64,000 nucleotides of DNA from Cololabis saira (lineage: Eukaryota > Chordata > Actinopteri > Beloniformes > Belonidae), in contig NC_084599.1 of the NCBI RefSeq assembly GCF_033807715.1, positions 12,109,625-12,173,624 of the forward strand, read 5' to 3'. The notes below the pieces were generated by a model, which saw only the letters and a program-made list of their open reading frames with translations, was not told where the DNA came from and searched no databases. Shown here in pieces: positions 13,501 to 25,960 of the stretch (the first letter of the stretch is position 1; every line of letters starts with the position of its first letter). The position numbers and the translations under genes are program-made.

Positions 13501-16500
13501 TGAAATTCTTGTCACTTTCTAGTTTTCTGATTGACACCTTCCCCTGTCTACAAGAAGTTTGGATGATTTCCACAACATATTTCGGCGGGGTGGAAGATTT
13601 TCTTCCCAGGATCCCCTTCCAAGTCAAACACGCTCAAGAACTCAGAAAACTCTTGCATCAAACAGGAACATGTTGCGCACCACAGGAAAATTGGTAAATC
13701 CAACACACCCCAACTGTGAAATTTATGTGGCTGCTGGGGCAAAGCAAAGCTATGGTGTGACCGCAGTGACTTGTGTGATTTTAGCGGTGAGGTGACCTTA
13801 TGTCCCAAGGGTGAGTTGATTGACACAATATGGAAGCTGCACAAGATTTGAATGCAATTAGCTACACCCACCCAAAATCTACCAGTCAGTCCGTTGAGAT
13901 GTGATGAAAACATGGAGCACAAAATAAAATATTTGCAGTATGGAGTGCCCAGGAAGAATTTATGAAAGAAAACAAAAAAGTCAAAGGAAGAAGAAAAAAA
14001 AAAAGAAGAACTTGTGTTTTACTTGTGCAATTTCATCTGTGTATTGAGTTTGACTGTTATGGCTGGCGCATTGCACCCTGCTGCACTTGGTAGAATTTTC
14101 TGCTGCATTTGATCATGAACCAGTTGCTGGGCGTGCCTATGCAGCTGTTGTGTTGCAGGACTGTCTAATTAGCAGCCTGTGACCGATGACCCAGGACAGG
14201 ATATGATGCGTACCTGCCTCTGGAGCTTTTGTAAACACTTGGGTGTGTTTTTCCCCTCGATCATTTTCTGCTTTGCCATAGGTCAAAAGAAAAACATGCT
14301 GAAGCACACCCTTCTGGTCCCTCAAAGGACTGTACTTTGTCTCTTCTGAGAGACTACTTCATAAATGTATTTATAGTAACTTCTGTGATAAAGTCGCTTG
14401 TAAATATTCATAGATGGTTCTATTTTTAGATCAGACATGAGTCAAATACTAGTCTAGTCATTCATCTTGATTTTTATCTGTCCCATTTGATTAACAAAGA
14501 CTTTCCGATAAATGTCCTGTAAGTTTAGTGCTTGTTTTATTCTGATAACAAGCTTCAGGAACGGATACCGGAGGTACAAGTGTTTGAATGTGTGTACAAG
14601 GTACAACATTTTTCCCTGAAGCATTCAGAGATGTAGCTGATATTAATTTGGATTATGAGTTCAATTTTGTTTTTGTTTTTTTAAGCGTATTTAATTTAAC
14701 CCATATTTGTCTGTTCATCCCTAACTTAAGGGCAATTCAAAGGATAAATGCATGATTCAAGTGTAATATATACTGACATGCTTTTGTAATTCCTCTGGCA
14801 GTGAAACTTGAGAGCACTAAGCATAAATACATTCATATGCAATACTATGCTTTGTATTTTTTTTCTGTCTCCCCTCAACCCTTTCCATGTTTCTAATCCC
14901 TTAAAACCTCCATCCATCTAAGTCAGCTTTTCTCCCTCTTCCTCTCCCTCAGCTGTTCCATGCCCCTGCTCCGCTGGGATTGATACAATATTTTCCAACC
15001 TCAATTAGCAGCAAGCCTGTTGACTAATTCTGACTGTTTTTGCACCTGAGTGGGAGCTGGGAGTTGGATCTGGAAAAACTGAGCGGATGGAGGTGAGGGC
15101 TGGGGTCTGGGTGTAGCGAGCAGAGCTGTCGAGGCAATGTAGCTGTGTCGACAAGAGTGGAAGGGCAACACAGAGGACAGACTGTCGGGCGGGCTGAGGA
15201 CAGTCCTGAGCAGAGTACATGTAGCTGTTCTGGGAAATGTTATATCTTGTAAAACAATACAGCAGGCAAAACCTAAAACTAAAAACAAAAAAAGGAAAAA
15301 TATTTCCCAAAGCACTATTAGAATTCCAATCAATTTGGTAAGAATGCCAAAACTAAATGTTTCCCTTTGATTCCCATTTGTTTCTGTGCCACTGTTCTTG
15401 TCATTAAATGTGTCCGGCTCATCCTACCACTTTAGTCTCTAGCTAAGACAAATTCTCTGGGTCAGGAGGCTTTAGATGTGCTTGTAAAGCCTCCTTATGT
15501 GTGTTACATGGAAATCGAGACCTCAAACCACATCTGCCACATTGCGAGGTGCAACCACACGCAAACCACAAGATCCATTTTGTTAAAGTTAAAGTAAAGC
15601 CTGCAGTCCATGTCCTAATGTTTGGCACCGTGCTCACTACACACCCTCGTTCTGAGTGAGCACAGAAATAAAGCAACTTTTTTTCCAGCATAGGAAAGGA
15701 GAGGATGATGGTTATAGTGTAAAAAAAAATATTTGCATGTACTTTTTTATTTATTTATTTATTTTTATAGAGAGCTACTGTGACCTCCCAAATGAAAATT
15801 ATTTTATTGAAGGAAGAAATATTATGAACCTCATAATTTGTCATTTTTCCAATGACTTAATTTTGACAAATTTCTTCCATCTTTCATCCTGGCTTAAATT
15901 AAACTGTCAAATTTAGGCAATATTTGGGCAGACCATTTAATTAAAGGAGGTGACATATGCTACCTTTATTGAAAGAATAATGTCTCAGCTCGGATAAATC
16001 CACACATTCCAACTTAATATGGCAATAATTCAGCTCAGCTGTAATTTACACTATGTGTGTGGCTTTTAGAGATTTTGCCATGTGACCAGTCCTGACAGGT
16101 TAACAAATGTCTTCCAAGTCTGCAGTTCGGAGACAGTGGCAACAGGCTGACTGGCTTGTAAGCAGGACCATGTAGTTGCTCTCCCCCAGTAGCTGCATGG
16201 AAAAAGTCTGACTCACCCACTTATATAAAAAGGTATTAACGACCAAATGCATAAATATTACCGTCAAAGGCAAAAATGTCTCCAAAGGCCATCCAATCAG
16301 TCAGTCAGCCAGTGACTAATGGAGAGGGAGGTCAGTTCATCTGACTCGGTCAAGCGTCTGAAAGACGTCCATTGATGGACAAGTTGAAAAGCATGATCAG
16401 GTTCTTCTGAGGTGTTCCTAAACTACAGATTGTATATCAACAACAGCCTCGCAGACACCGAGAACAGTAAGTTGGTCTGTTGCAAAGTGATGTCCCGTCT

Positions 16501-17065
16501 GGGCTGAGGGGCATAATCAGGGGTGCACGACAGAACCAGACCAAGCTGAGAAAAGATTTTAAAGGGCTCAACAACTAAATCTTAATGTGCCAACCTGTCC
16601 GGACAAACACAAGCCAGCATATGGATGAAGTTAATGAAGTGCATACAATAAAACTGAATCTGTCTTTTCATTTCTTGGAAAAATGTACTTCAGTTTACGC
16701 CTGCTAGCAAAGACTGATGCATTTTCGATACAGTTTTGACAAGGTAATTCCCAGTGAAACTGAGTCTCTTTTTTTCAAGCCCAATTTGTGCTGATGATGC
16801 TCAGTGTCTGTCCTCAAAGCCCTCTCTCCCGTGTCTGTTTCCACTCCAGGGTATTCCCTTCTTACCTAGCAACGCCTCCAGTGCTCTAAACACAACACAA
16901 ATAGCTCAGCAGTGTTATAACCGCAGGATATCCCTATGAACCGCTATAAAAGTAAACAGATAACAAAGTTCAGCCATAAATTTGGAAGTGAGGGCGTCAG
17001 AGGGCATCCCGACCCACATTTGAGATAGAGAACTCGGCTTTGCTCTGGCCATGCCAGTCACTTAC
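10554..17065. other. Probable fgf22 intron 1, proximal part; no gene seen
   Basis: No coding exon was recognised. The sequence is mostly AT-rich. The block at about 12590-13060 is low in simple repeats and of mixed composition, so it may be conserved non-coding DNA, though that cannot be tested here. The minus-strand donor of fgf22 exon 1 closes the interval at 17065. Confidence 0.5.
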
Positions 17066-17438
17066 TGTCAGCATAGTTTTTCCGCCGAGTGCCATCCACC
17101 TTTCCTGATTTGTCAATGCAGAGGAAAAACTTGTTGGCCGAATAAAGTCGCCGCAGTCTGACGTCACCCTCCAAGTGATTATAGCTGCGTGTGTGCCTTT
17201 CCAATGTCCATGAACAGTTGATGCCGCTCGAAAGCACCTGTAGAGGTTCGTGCCCCGGACGAGGAGGACAGGCCCCTGTGGCACTGCCAGCGGTGACCAG
17301 GAGCAGGGTGACACATATCAGGGTAAGGGAGGCTGCACTGGGCAGGGGGATAGGGGGTCCAGTGGAGGCTGCAGTCGTGCTGCTGTTAAGGGTGGGCTCA
17401 GGATAGAGATGAGTTACGGACGCCGTCCATCTGCACAT
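17066..17438 (-). CDS. fgf22: Fibroblast growth factor 22, coding exon 1 (partial gene)
   Basis: This is the first coding exon of a secreted FGF7/10/22-subfamily ligand, which signals through FGF receptors at the cell surface with heparan sulfate. It encodes 124 residues plus one base of a split codon. A hydrophobic segment at residues 38-50 (LTLICVTLLLVTAG) follows a polar leader, as in the long signal peptide of FGF10. An NCS glycosylation site is at residue 75. Residues 85-124 start the beta-trefoil core with SYNHLEGDVRLRRLY, which is characteristic of FGF10/FGF22, and continue through FFLCIDKSGKVDGT. The exon ends after one base of a serine codon, followed by a perfect gtaagt donor (17065-17060), the phase expected for FGF exon 1. 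The start at 17438 is the only ATG in frame with the signal peptide. FGF22 rather than FGF10 is inferred from adjacency to polrmt, which is conserved in mammals. I searched 1-17000 on this strand for the conserved exon 2 Met-Asn segment and did not find it, so exons 2-3 are outside the window. Confidence 0.9.
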
Positions 17439-17835
17439 GGTGGGTCAGGCTCCCAAGGTGCACCTTGTGCAAGCTGTAGTCATGCTGATGATCAAGAGAT
17501 GTCCCTGTGGAGGGTGGGAATCCTGACGTAAAGGGAGGGGGACTGACACTCACAGCAGGTCCACTGAATGTCACTGATAGCCAATCTACACTTTGGGCTG
17601 ACGGAGGGCTTTCCTTCGTAAATCATCAAACACGCCGAAGTTTATCCAGTTGTCATCTTCAGTTTTTGATTCAGTGATCTTCTCTTGAAGTCCCCTTGTT
17701 GCAGTTCCTCAGGGATACAGCTCCTTGCTTGCTTGCTCCCTGTTGTCCCTGCTGTCCTTCTCCTTGGATTGAAGTCTTCTTCACTGGTCCACAGATAAAG
17801 TCCTGCAACGTTCCAGGACACACATGTCTGTATGG
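17439..17835 (-). other. fgf22: Probable fgf22 5' untranslated region
   Basis: This segment lies between the putative TATA box and the start codon. It has balanced base composition, and no FGF-like coding was seen in it. Its upstream boundary depends wholly on the TATA assignment. Confidence 0.35.
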
Positions 17836-17863
17836 TGACAGTGTAAATGGATAAGTGTGTGTG

Positions 17864-17873
17864 CCTTTATATA
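17864..17873 (-). promoter_or_regulatory. fgf22: Putative TATA box of fgf22
   Basis: The minus strand reads TATATAAAGG, a full match to TATAWAAR. It lies about 430 bases upstream of the fgf22 ATG, so transcription would start near 17835 and give a 5' leader of roughly 400 bases. It sits in a GT-rich stretch, so it could be chance; no transcript data were available. Confidence 0.4.
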
Positions 17874-17989
17874 TGTGTGTGTGCACCTTGCGATGCTCTG
17901 GTTTCTCTAGCCGGATAGACACAAGTTGCCTGTCTGAGCTGCTGACCCGTGGCTGAGAGCGAGTTGAATGAGGCTTGGCGACTGACTGT

Positions 17990-18085
17990 TTGTGTGTGTG
18001 TGTGTGTGTGAGAGAGAGTGTGTGTGTGTGAAAGAGAGCATGCATGTGTGTGTATGTGCGATACTGAGAGAAAGAGAGAGGGAGT
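17990..18085. repeat. GT/GA-rich simple repeat
   Basis: Alternating GT runs are interrupted by GA runs. The long minus-strand reading frame across it consists of Thr-His and Ser-Leu repeats and is not a gene. Confidence 0.85.
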
Positions 18086-20866
18086 GAACGAATGGAGAGA
18101 GCCGGTGTGTGTTTACGACAGACGTGGGAGGGGTGGGGGGGGATGGGGCCAATGCACTCATTCATAACAATTTCAAACAAATGAGAAAGTTTGCATCAAG
18201 AGCCATCTCGTTTCTTTTCTGTCAGAATAGTTTACTCAGTGAGGAACAAGGATGATTTTTGCCATTTTAGTGGTTACAAACACCTGGAAAAACTTACATC
18301 CGCCTCCAATCTCTGATCTCGGCTCTCACTCCCCTTGATGCGAAGCATTTTGTAGCACGGTCAAATCAGCTCTATTACTGTCCAGTGAACCGGCCAGGAG
18401 GCCATTTTTGACACCTTTATACTTATTTCTTCTCACTGGGACCACATGGGGCAAATCAAGGGAAGCCGCCCCCCCCTCTTTTATGGCTGCTGGTTTGAAT
18501 CATCAAGCCGTCAAAAATGCAGAGCAGGTTGGAGGAGTGTTGGCAGAGCTTGTCCAGATAAAGCCTGAGAGACTTTTGATCACCTGTGTTAATATTTCAA
18601 TGAAACACCCTCTCTGATCTCTGCCATTTAATTTGGCAGAGCAGGACGGAAATGAAGAACACCTTTTTTGTGACTTCCCCCACTTTTGTCTGTTTTTTAC
18701 AAGCTGTGTAATGATAGGACACGAGGTAAAAGCATAGCTAAGCGATTTCAGTTAATGGGGTAGCCTCTTTATTTTAAGGATTTATATTATTTTTTATGAT
18801 AAAGAAAGAAAAAACAAATCACACTGGATCAGAAGGAATAAGAAAATCTGGACACGCGTATATATTTGTTTTTGTGTTTACGGTCAAAAATGTGTAAAAT
18901 TGCCACTTCCATAGTGGACCCTAAAATTTTATGAAGACCTTACGTTAAATAAACTAAGACTAATCCTAAAGCACAAGAAAGTAGAAGAAAACATGTTAAG
19001 ATTATCTTGTGATCTTTAGAAGTAATCCCCTCTTTTAATGAAGATCTTGTTTTAATTATGTGTCCCACCCGGGGCCCCACTTGCCCACTGCTGGAAGTGT
19101 GTTTGAGGAATTTGTGCTCGAGATTGTGACAGTAACTTCACAGTCCTTTAGTGCTTTAGCTTTTATATCATTGTGTTTATATGCAATTAGCACACATTTT
19201 ATTGATTTGCATTTACTTAAGGCACAAACACAACATTGTCAACAAAATACAAAGCTCAGTCATACGTTCTGCTTTTTTACGCTTAGATTTTCCGACTTTC
19301 CCAGAAAATGGATCTGTGATGTTTTGGGTTTTTTAGGTTTGTTTGTTTGTTTTTTGTTGTTAAGCCAAGTTTTCTCCAGCATGACTCTTGTGGTTACTTT
19401 TTGTCGTTGGAGTAATTGAATCACCAGGGAAATCTAGTTTCATGCCCTTATGTTTAACAAAAAATCTAACTTGCACATACTAAAGTCTTTTCCAAGTATT
19501 TTCTTCCTTCATTTAAAAAACTTTGTTTTTCCATCTATAATGGTGTTAAATTGCTGCGAACCCATTTAATGTGTAAAAATACATTTATAATCAGAACTCG
19601 ACTTTTTTGTCATTTTTTGATTGTATGCAGTGGCAGATTTTTTTTTTTTTTTTTGGGGGGGGGGGGGGGGGGGCGGGGGCACGTGTCTGGCCAGCATACT
19701 GGCCACCCCAGATGCAATTAACTTTTTTTTCTTTTCTTTTTTTACGGAGGCAGGATGCAAGCAGGATGTATTTTTTCTTATGCCCTGTCTTGTATCCCAT
19801 GAGGGTCTGTGGAAACATTTTTCACATGGTTGCGTTGTGGTAACATACATCTTCACCTCCATATGATTGTGTTTCTTGGACACCCTAAAATTTCCACTGG
19901 CCCCACCCTGACCACCTTATTGAAAACTGCCTGGCTCCATCACTGTTTGTATGCTGATTTATTTCATTTTGCACCCTTGGTGTCACATTTCTGCCACAGT
20001 TGATGTACTTAGTACATCACGTCTCTGGCCGATTTCTTTACCCTATAAACGCAGTCCGCTCCTCATCAGCTCCATGTTGTATCATTATACATGCATGGTC
20101 CTTCAGTCCATTGGGTTCTAGTCTTTGTCAGAGTTGTCTGTAACTAAGTCTCTATTTTAAGCCTTCCTAATTTCCAAATTATGCAAGTTCCTAGTGGGGA
20201 TGAAATGGAGCTAATGAACCAGTATGGATCATGGTGCCTGTACTGGACCAGGTCTTGTTGATGTTGCCCTGCGTGCCGGTTCTATTTTAAGACCGGGATC
20301 TCATTAGGGATCAGTCAATATATTCTAAATATGTCTGCGCTGTGAATTCTGTTTAGAAGAAGAAATACGTTTTTTTCTTCACTGTAAGTATTAACCCACA
20401 TCACAAAGTGCTGTTCGCTATTCTTTCTCTTTGTTGATGGGGAGAGGTCATTTGTTGCACGCCTTTACGACGTTGTGCAGGATTAGTCTTACTTGCTCTC
20501 TTACCTGCTCATTTCTTTAGTGTCTTAGTCATCACGATGTCATGATTGACACGATGTCCACTGGAGCCCTGCAAGCTAAAAATTGTTGTTCATGTTTTAT
20601 GCAGTACGCAGGTGTAAGAGGCAGCAGGGACGGGAGTACATATAGCTCTGCCTAGCTTTTACCAATAGCAGGGACAGAAGGGACTTTTTAACTCTATAAT
20701 ACAGATCTTACATATGTGATACATGAATTTTTGACACCTTTCTATCACCTCCATGGGAAAAATAATTTTATACATTTTTCTTAATTAATAGAAAAGTACA
20801 TAAAATTGCCCAATATTAGTTAGTTAGTAAGTTAGTTACTTAGTAACTGTTAAAAGACAAAATTAA

Positions 20867-20896
20867 GGGTTATTCTCAATTTCTTGAGAATAACCC
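20867..20896. repeat. Perfect hairpin, 13-base arms
   Basis: GGGTTATTCTCAA (20867-20879), a 4-base spacer TTTC, then the exact reverse complement (20884-20896). Confidence 0.85.
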
Positions 20897-22433
20897 CAAA
20901 TTATTTAATAAAGACAGAACCTTTTGTGTATAATGTCGTATGTCAGGCATTAAAGGGTTAGAAATGAATGACTATTCCTTGAAATGAAATTAAAACTGGT
21001 ATTTTAACTCCCTCCAGAATTTAATGCAACAACACCAAACAAGAGTTAAACATTACAGCGAGACCGTTTACCGTTTTATTTTGTTCCTGATTTTGCAAAA
21101 GGACAAAATATAGCTCCTTATTTTGAGTTTAGTAATGTAATAGTCTTTGTAAATTCCCTTCTTCCAACATTTACTGTAATAATCCCTAGAGCTGGATGTA
21201 CTTGGGCATGTGAATGGTTTTGGTCTGTGCATTTAATAACCCTTTCATGAATACTATAAAGGGGATGCATTTTGGTATAAGTCATGAATATAAACTGTGG
21301 TATTTTTTATGTAACATTGTTTAAGCTTTGATTCATGGCTTCCTCTGAACCTATGACAAAGAATAGGTTCGTATTGCATACTGGAGTAGATATATATGTG
21401 CACAGAGTCATTGTGTGTATAACAAAATAAAATAAATCAGAAAATTCACACTTTAGAGAGTAAAGTCCCAAAAGAATAAGAAAATTAGTAAAAAAAAACC
21501 CAAACCCCCTAGAACTTCCTTTAGTGAAATTTCCTGTAATTAAAAACATACAATCATTCAATGTACTGAAGAAGTCTTTAAAAGTCAGGGTGCCTTGTGA
21601 GGTCAACAACAAAGCCCAGACCTCATGTGAATGTCAGATGTGAAAGCAGATTGTTTTGTGGTGCCTTAGACGCAAATGTTTGGGCTCTGAGCTCAGTGCC
21701 AGAGCCGACACAGGCACAACATGTCTCTTTTGTGTCAGTGTCTTAGCATGCAACGTCTCGCTGTTTTACAGTGTGAATGTTTGATGTTGTTGTAAATTAC
21801 AGTTATTTGCATGATTTCATGTGCTGGTAAAGAGGTCATAGTAATCCAAAAAGCCTTAACAGAAGGAGACTGGACTTTCTTTCTTGTTCTTGAAGATGTT
21901 TTACCTCTCATCCAAAAAGTTTATTCATTCTAGCCAACTGGTGGAGAGTTTGATGTTTATAGGCTGTTGTTGGAACGTTCACTCTTGTGAGTCATTAAAG
22001 TCACATGTAAATCACTGAGGCATCTGTCCCTTCTGTGGATCATTAGGGTTTATTTTATTTTATGTTTTTTTTATTTTTTTTTATTCACCGAGCATTTTTT
22101 ACCTGATAAGCATGCTTACCTGGCATGATTTCATGGTTACAGCATATTAATGACTGCAAATTTAAGAAAGTTAACCCTAATTATAGTATGGGTCAAGATC
22201 ACAATATGTGGTTAAATCAGCATAAAAAATCACAAATGAAACATTTGTAATAACGAAGCAAAGAAAACGAGTGTTTGTCTATTTAATTTATTTATGACAT
22301 GATTTCAGGGTTACATCATGGGAAGCTTGGATAAGACATTCTAAATGTTTTCTTTTTCTTTAACTTTTTTTAAATTATTCACAATCAGTGAATAGTGCCC
22401 CTTCGTCCGAGTTAATGACAAGGGAGGAGCTAG

Positions 22434-22570
<137 letters not shown>

Positions 22571-23029
22571 AATAGCAGCAGACGTGACATCATCCAAAAA
22601 TCCCTTAAGATGCCCACTGACTGAGATTTTTTTAGTAGAAGTCATGCAATGACATTGAACTCAGAAACCTGGGCATAACATCAGATTGTATTTGTGTAGA
22701 AAACAACAATATCAAAATCTAATTCTGTGTAGCAAAAGTGTAGCAAAAAATCTTAACTTTTAACCTCAGTGTGTTCCTTGTAGCACTGTTTTATTTTTCT
22801 TTATAGCGGCACAAGTGGTTTATCACTGTGCTATTTTGCGCTGCATAAATCAATATAAGGCATAAAAACACCCATATTCCAAGATCGTTGATGTCTATCT
22901 GACTTTAAAACTCTTTTATTCCTGAAAAATATTTTCTTGGAAAACACTTAAACTGAAAACTTTGGCTGTCTTTTTTGTGTAATTCATGAATGAACCATTT
23001 GAAGCAACTACCAAAGACTCATATAGAGA

Positions 23030-23125
23030 GAGGGAAGACATGCAGAAAGGAGCAACAGGCTGGGACTTGAACCTGCGCTGGCTGCACGAGGGCAAAGTGG
23101 TGCCTGCTCAACCCACTGAGCTATT
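23030..23125 (-). mobile_element. tRNA-derived SINE head
   Basis: On the minus strand the sequence starts TAGCTCAGTGGGTTGAGC (A-box type, 23106-23123) and carries GGTTCAAGTCCC (B-box type, 23062-23073) at a tRNA-like distance. It then runs into a CTTTCTGCATGTCTTCCCTC body, as in fish tRNA-headed SINEs. No complete cloverleaf with a 3' acceptor stem follows, so it is not a functional tRNA gene. Confidence 0.7.
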
Positions 23126-23524
23126 TAAATGGGACTGCTGATAGAAGAATCCAGCAGCTGCTTTATGTTGCTCAGATGCCACACATGGTTTCAGGATTTA
23201 CTGCAATTTAAAAAAGTGAAATTTTCCAAACCGATGACTGCTAAACATGGCAAGACACTAACAAGTCACAAGTACCCCAGATAACCTCACTTGAAAACTG
23301 GAATATCCCTTGAAGGTATACATGAATTGTAAAATAAGATTCTGTTGTTCATCTAATGTTTGCAATGACAACATTCAGTTTTTTAACAAATGTAATTTTT
23401 AAAATCACGTACAAATCATAATGATGTAGGGATCCTGCCCCAAGTTGTTTGCTGATATTTAAACTAAAAGTAATGGGTCATTTTTCTTTCTTTTTGCAAG
23501 GTCATAATATTAAAAAAAGCTAGT

Positions 23525-23559
23525 TTTATTCGCTATACACCACGTGTATAGCGAATAAA
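23525..23559. repeat. Perfect hairpin, 16-base arms
   Basis: TTTATTCGCTATACAC (23525-23540), spacer CAC, then the exact reverse complement (23544-23559). Confidence 0.9.
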
Positions 23560-25259
23560 TTATGGGATTGTCACAGTATAATTTATTCTTTGTTGTGTGT
23601 CAGAAGCATTTTTTTTATGATTTATTCATGTTGCTCTTTTAATGGAGAAAATAAAACAAGGCCAAGCTGTGACTGAGAAGAATCCGGTTGATTTTCTTAC
23701 AAATCGGTTTCCTTTGACTCCAAATTAAAATCAGTCTCATGCAAATCAAAAGTAGCATCCAATTTTACAGGTTGTTATAATACAAACTTGTTTGTGTGAG
23801 TTCCTCTCTCACCAATGGAAGACGTTTCACTGCCCCCAGTATCGCAAACAAGAAAATTACTGCCTACATTTTCCTGATTTTGATACATATTTTAATTTAT
23901 TTAAATGAGATGTGTGTTTATCCAAACATATCTGATGTTTTTAATGTGGTGTGACAAAGTCATAAACCAGTATTTATTTGTTCTTTCAGTCGGCTTCATG
24001 AAATATATTCCAACAGATCCTTAAGTAGGCATGAATACAGTCCATCCAAGACTTATTGAAGTTGGACATTTCACTGAGACAACCAATGGGGTTGGATTTA
24101 AATAGTTTATTGTTAGGTCCAAAAAAGTGGACTGAACCACTGTTAGACCTGTAATGCCATCCTTAGTAAAATGGATGGATTATAATATGTGTCCCCTGAT
24201 TTGTGCTAAGCTGTGTTGTATTGAATTGTGCCTGTGACCTGTGCTGTGTGGGTGTGCTGTGACCTCTTGAGAGCCAGGCACCCAAGGAGGATGTTCTCTT
24301 GTGGAGGAACCTTATCTGTCCCAGCAGGGATTGAAGCGGCTCTGTAAGTGTATGAATAGAGATAATATCTCCATAATGAGACCTGTTTTGTACCATCAAA
24401 GTCTTCAAAGAGGTCTGAAACCTGACCTCCTTCCCATCATTGACAATCCCTCAGTAATAGCTCCCTATTATTAATTGTTTTGCCTTTCTGCTAAATCCTT
24501 GTTTCACTCTTTTTTCTTGTATTTTCTTGTTCTGTTTTAGCTATTAACCCTTGTGCTACTGCATTTGATTGTACGTGTATCGTGCTAGGTTGTTTTCCAT
24601 CTTTTAGATCAATGCACATCCACATCTGCAACAATGTCATTTTATTCTTCTGTGAAAAAATAGTTGAGTTCAAAAACTCATGCTGACATAAGGAAAGAGC
24701 CTCATTTACACCTGTGTGTTTCCACAGGCAATCTATAAATAATCATTTTAGTGATTATGCAGTTTATCAATTCAGTGTGGTTAAAAGTGCCTGGTTTGTG
24801 GGATCAGACCTAACACAGGTGCGGATGATATCTTTGAGCTGTAGTTCACTGATAAACATCTGGACGTGGTTAAAGGAACCGATCAGACTGTTACTCTGCC
24901 CCACTGAGGACATCTGCATATCCTGATTCATGACCATTGTTCATTGTCAGCACCGTTATGATAAGTGGATGTGTTTATCTGATGCTGTGAAAAGCTCTGA
25001 ACTCAGTTGTTCACACGGTAGCCAGCAGAGATCCAACAGCCTGATTAGAAAGAGATCGAAAAACTTTAGTCGCCAGGAACGATTATGCATCTTTGCACAG
25101 CTAATCTGATTTATCAGAAGCACATACACGCAGACAGAACAGGATGCAAGTGTTACATAAAAACATGCGAACTCTGCATATCCTTACACAGTCTGTGCAA
25201 GTCTGTGTCCAACGTCCAGGTTGTACCCAACAAAAAAAAAGGTTATGCAGTTCATCGAC

Positions 25260-25960
25260 TGACCACTGGGGGCTGACACCAGAAGTGAATGACTTTCCAT
25301 TGACTCCCATAGACCCTTTGAGCACTGGTGGATACCCCGCGTGCCTCAGAGGGTAGTCTTGACTGCGGGTCAGGTTTAATGTAAACAGAACTAATGCAGG
25401 GTGGCGGGTCATCGGTGGGATTTGTTAATCACGTATCCGAAGTACAACCCACCAGGGGAGTTTCAAAAAAAGTTGCAAAATCTATATTTGCAAAATGAGT
25501 TACTGGGGAGACAAGGAGATCGGCAAGCTACTCAGCCTCGTGGCCACAAACATGACAAACCAGAGCTTTGCAAGACGCAAAAGCCCACCCAAAAACGTTC
25601 ATCCCGATGTTCATCAATCCTGGTTTTGAAAACTACACCTCTCTGATGGCGTATAAATCTTGCTGATGTAGGGGCAATGTAATTCTACATGTTATGTTAC
25701 GCGGATAACGCCTCCCGACTCACATTCCCCCCCACTCGCTTCAGGCATCGGGTGGCAATCAACACTTGCGTTTATATCACCCAACTCACGTTAAATACGC
25801 GTTCATCATCCAGCGATAAAAGCGAGATCCAATCTAAAAACGCCTCATGTAAAAATGCCCTACTTTGCAGCAGAAATAAGAATATTTACAGCCTGGTTTC
25901 AAATATGGTTTTGGTCTCCATAGCTTGAGTTCACATCCATGACAACTATTTAATTTGACC
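25260..25960. repeat. Unclassified interspersed repeat remnants
   Basis: The block at about 25262-25315 (CCACTGGGGGCTGACACCAG, then CCATTGACTCCCATAGACC) and the block at about 25865-25955 (TTACAGCCTGG, then GGTTTTGGTCTCCATAGC) resemble wording I associate with a repeat common in fish genomes. No terminal repeats or target duplication were found, so the boundaries are approximate. Confidence 0.35.

Noticed and set aside
17671..18180. 169-codon minus-strand frame upstream of fgf22
   Set aside because: It is dominated by Thr-His and Ser-Leu runs from GT/GA repeats, with no family similarity.
23030..23125. Functional tRNA gene
   Set aside because: A- and B-box-like sequences are present, but there is no complete acceptor stem and it continues into a SINE body.
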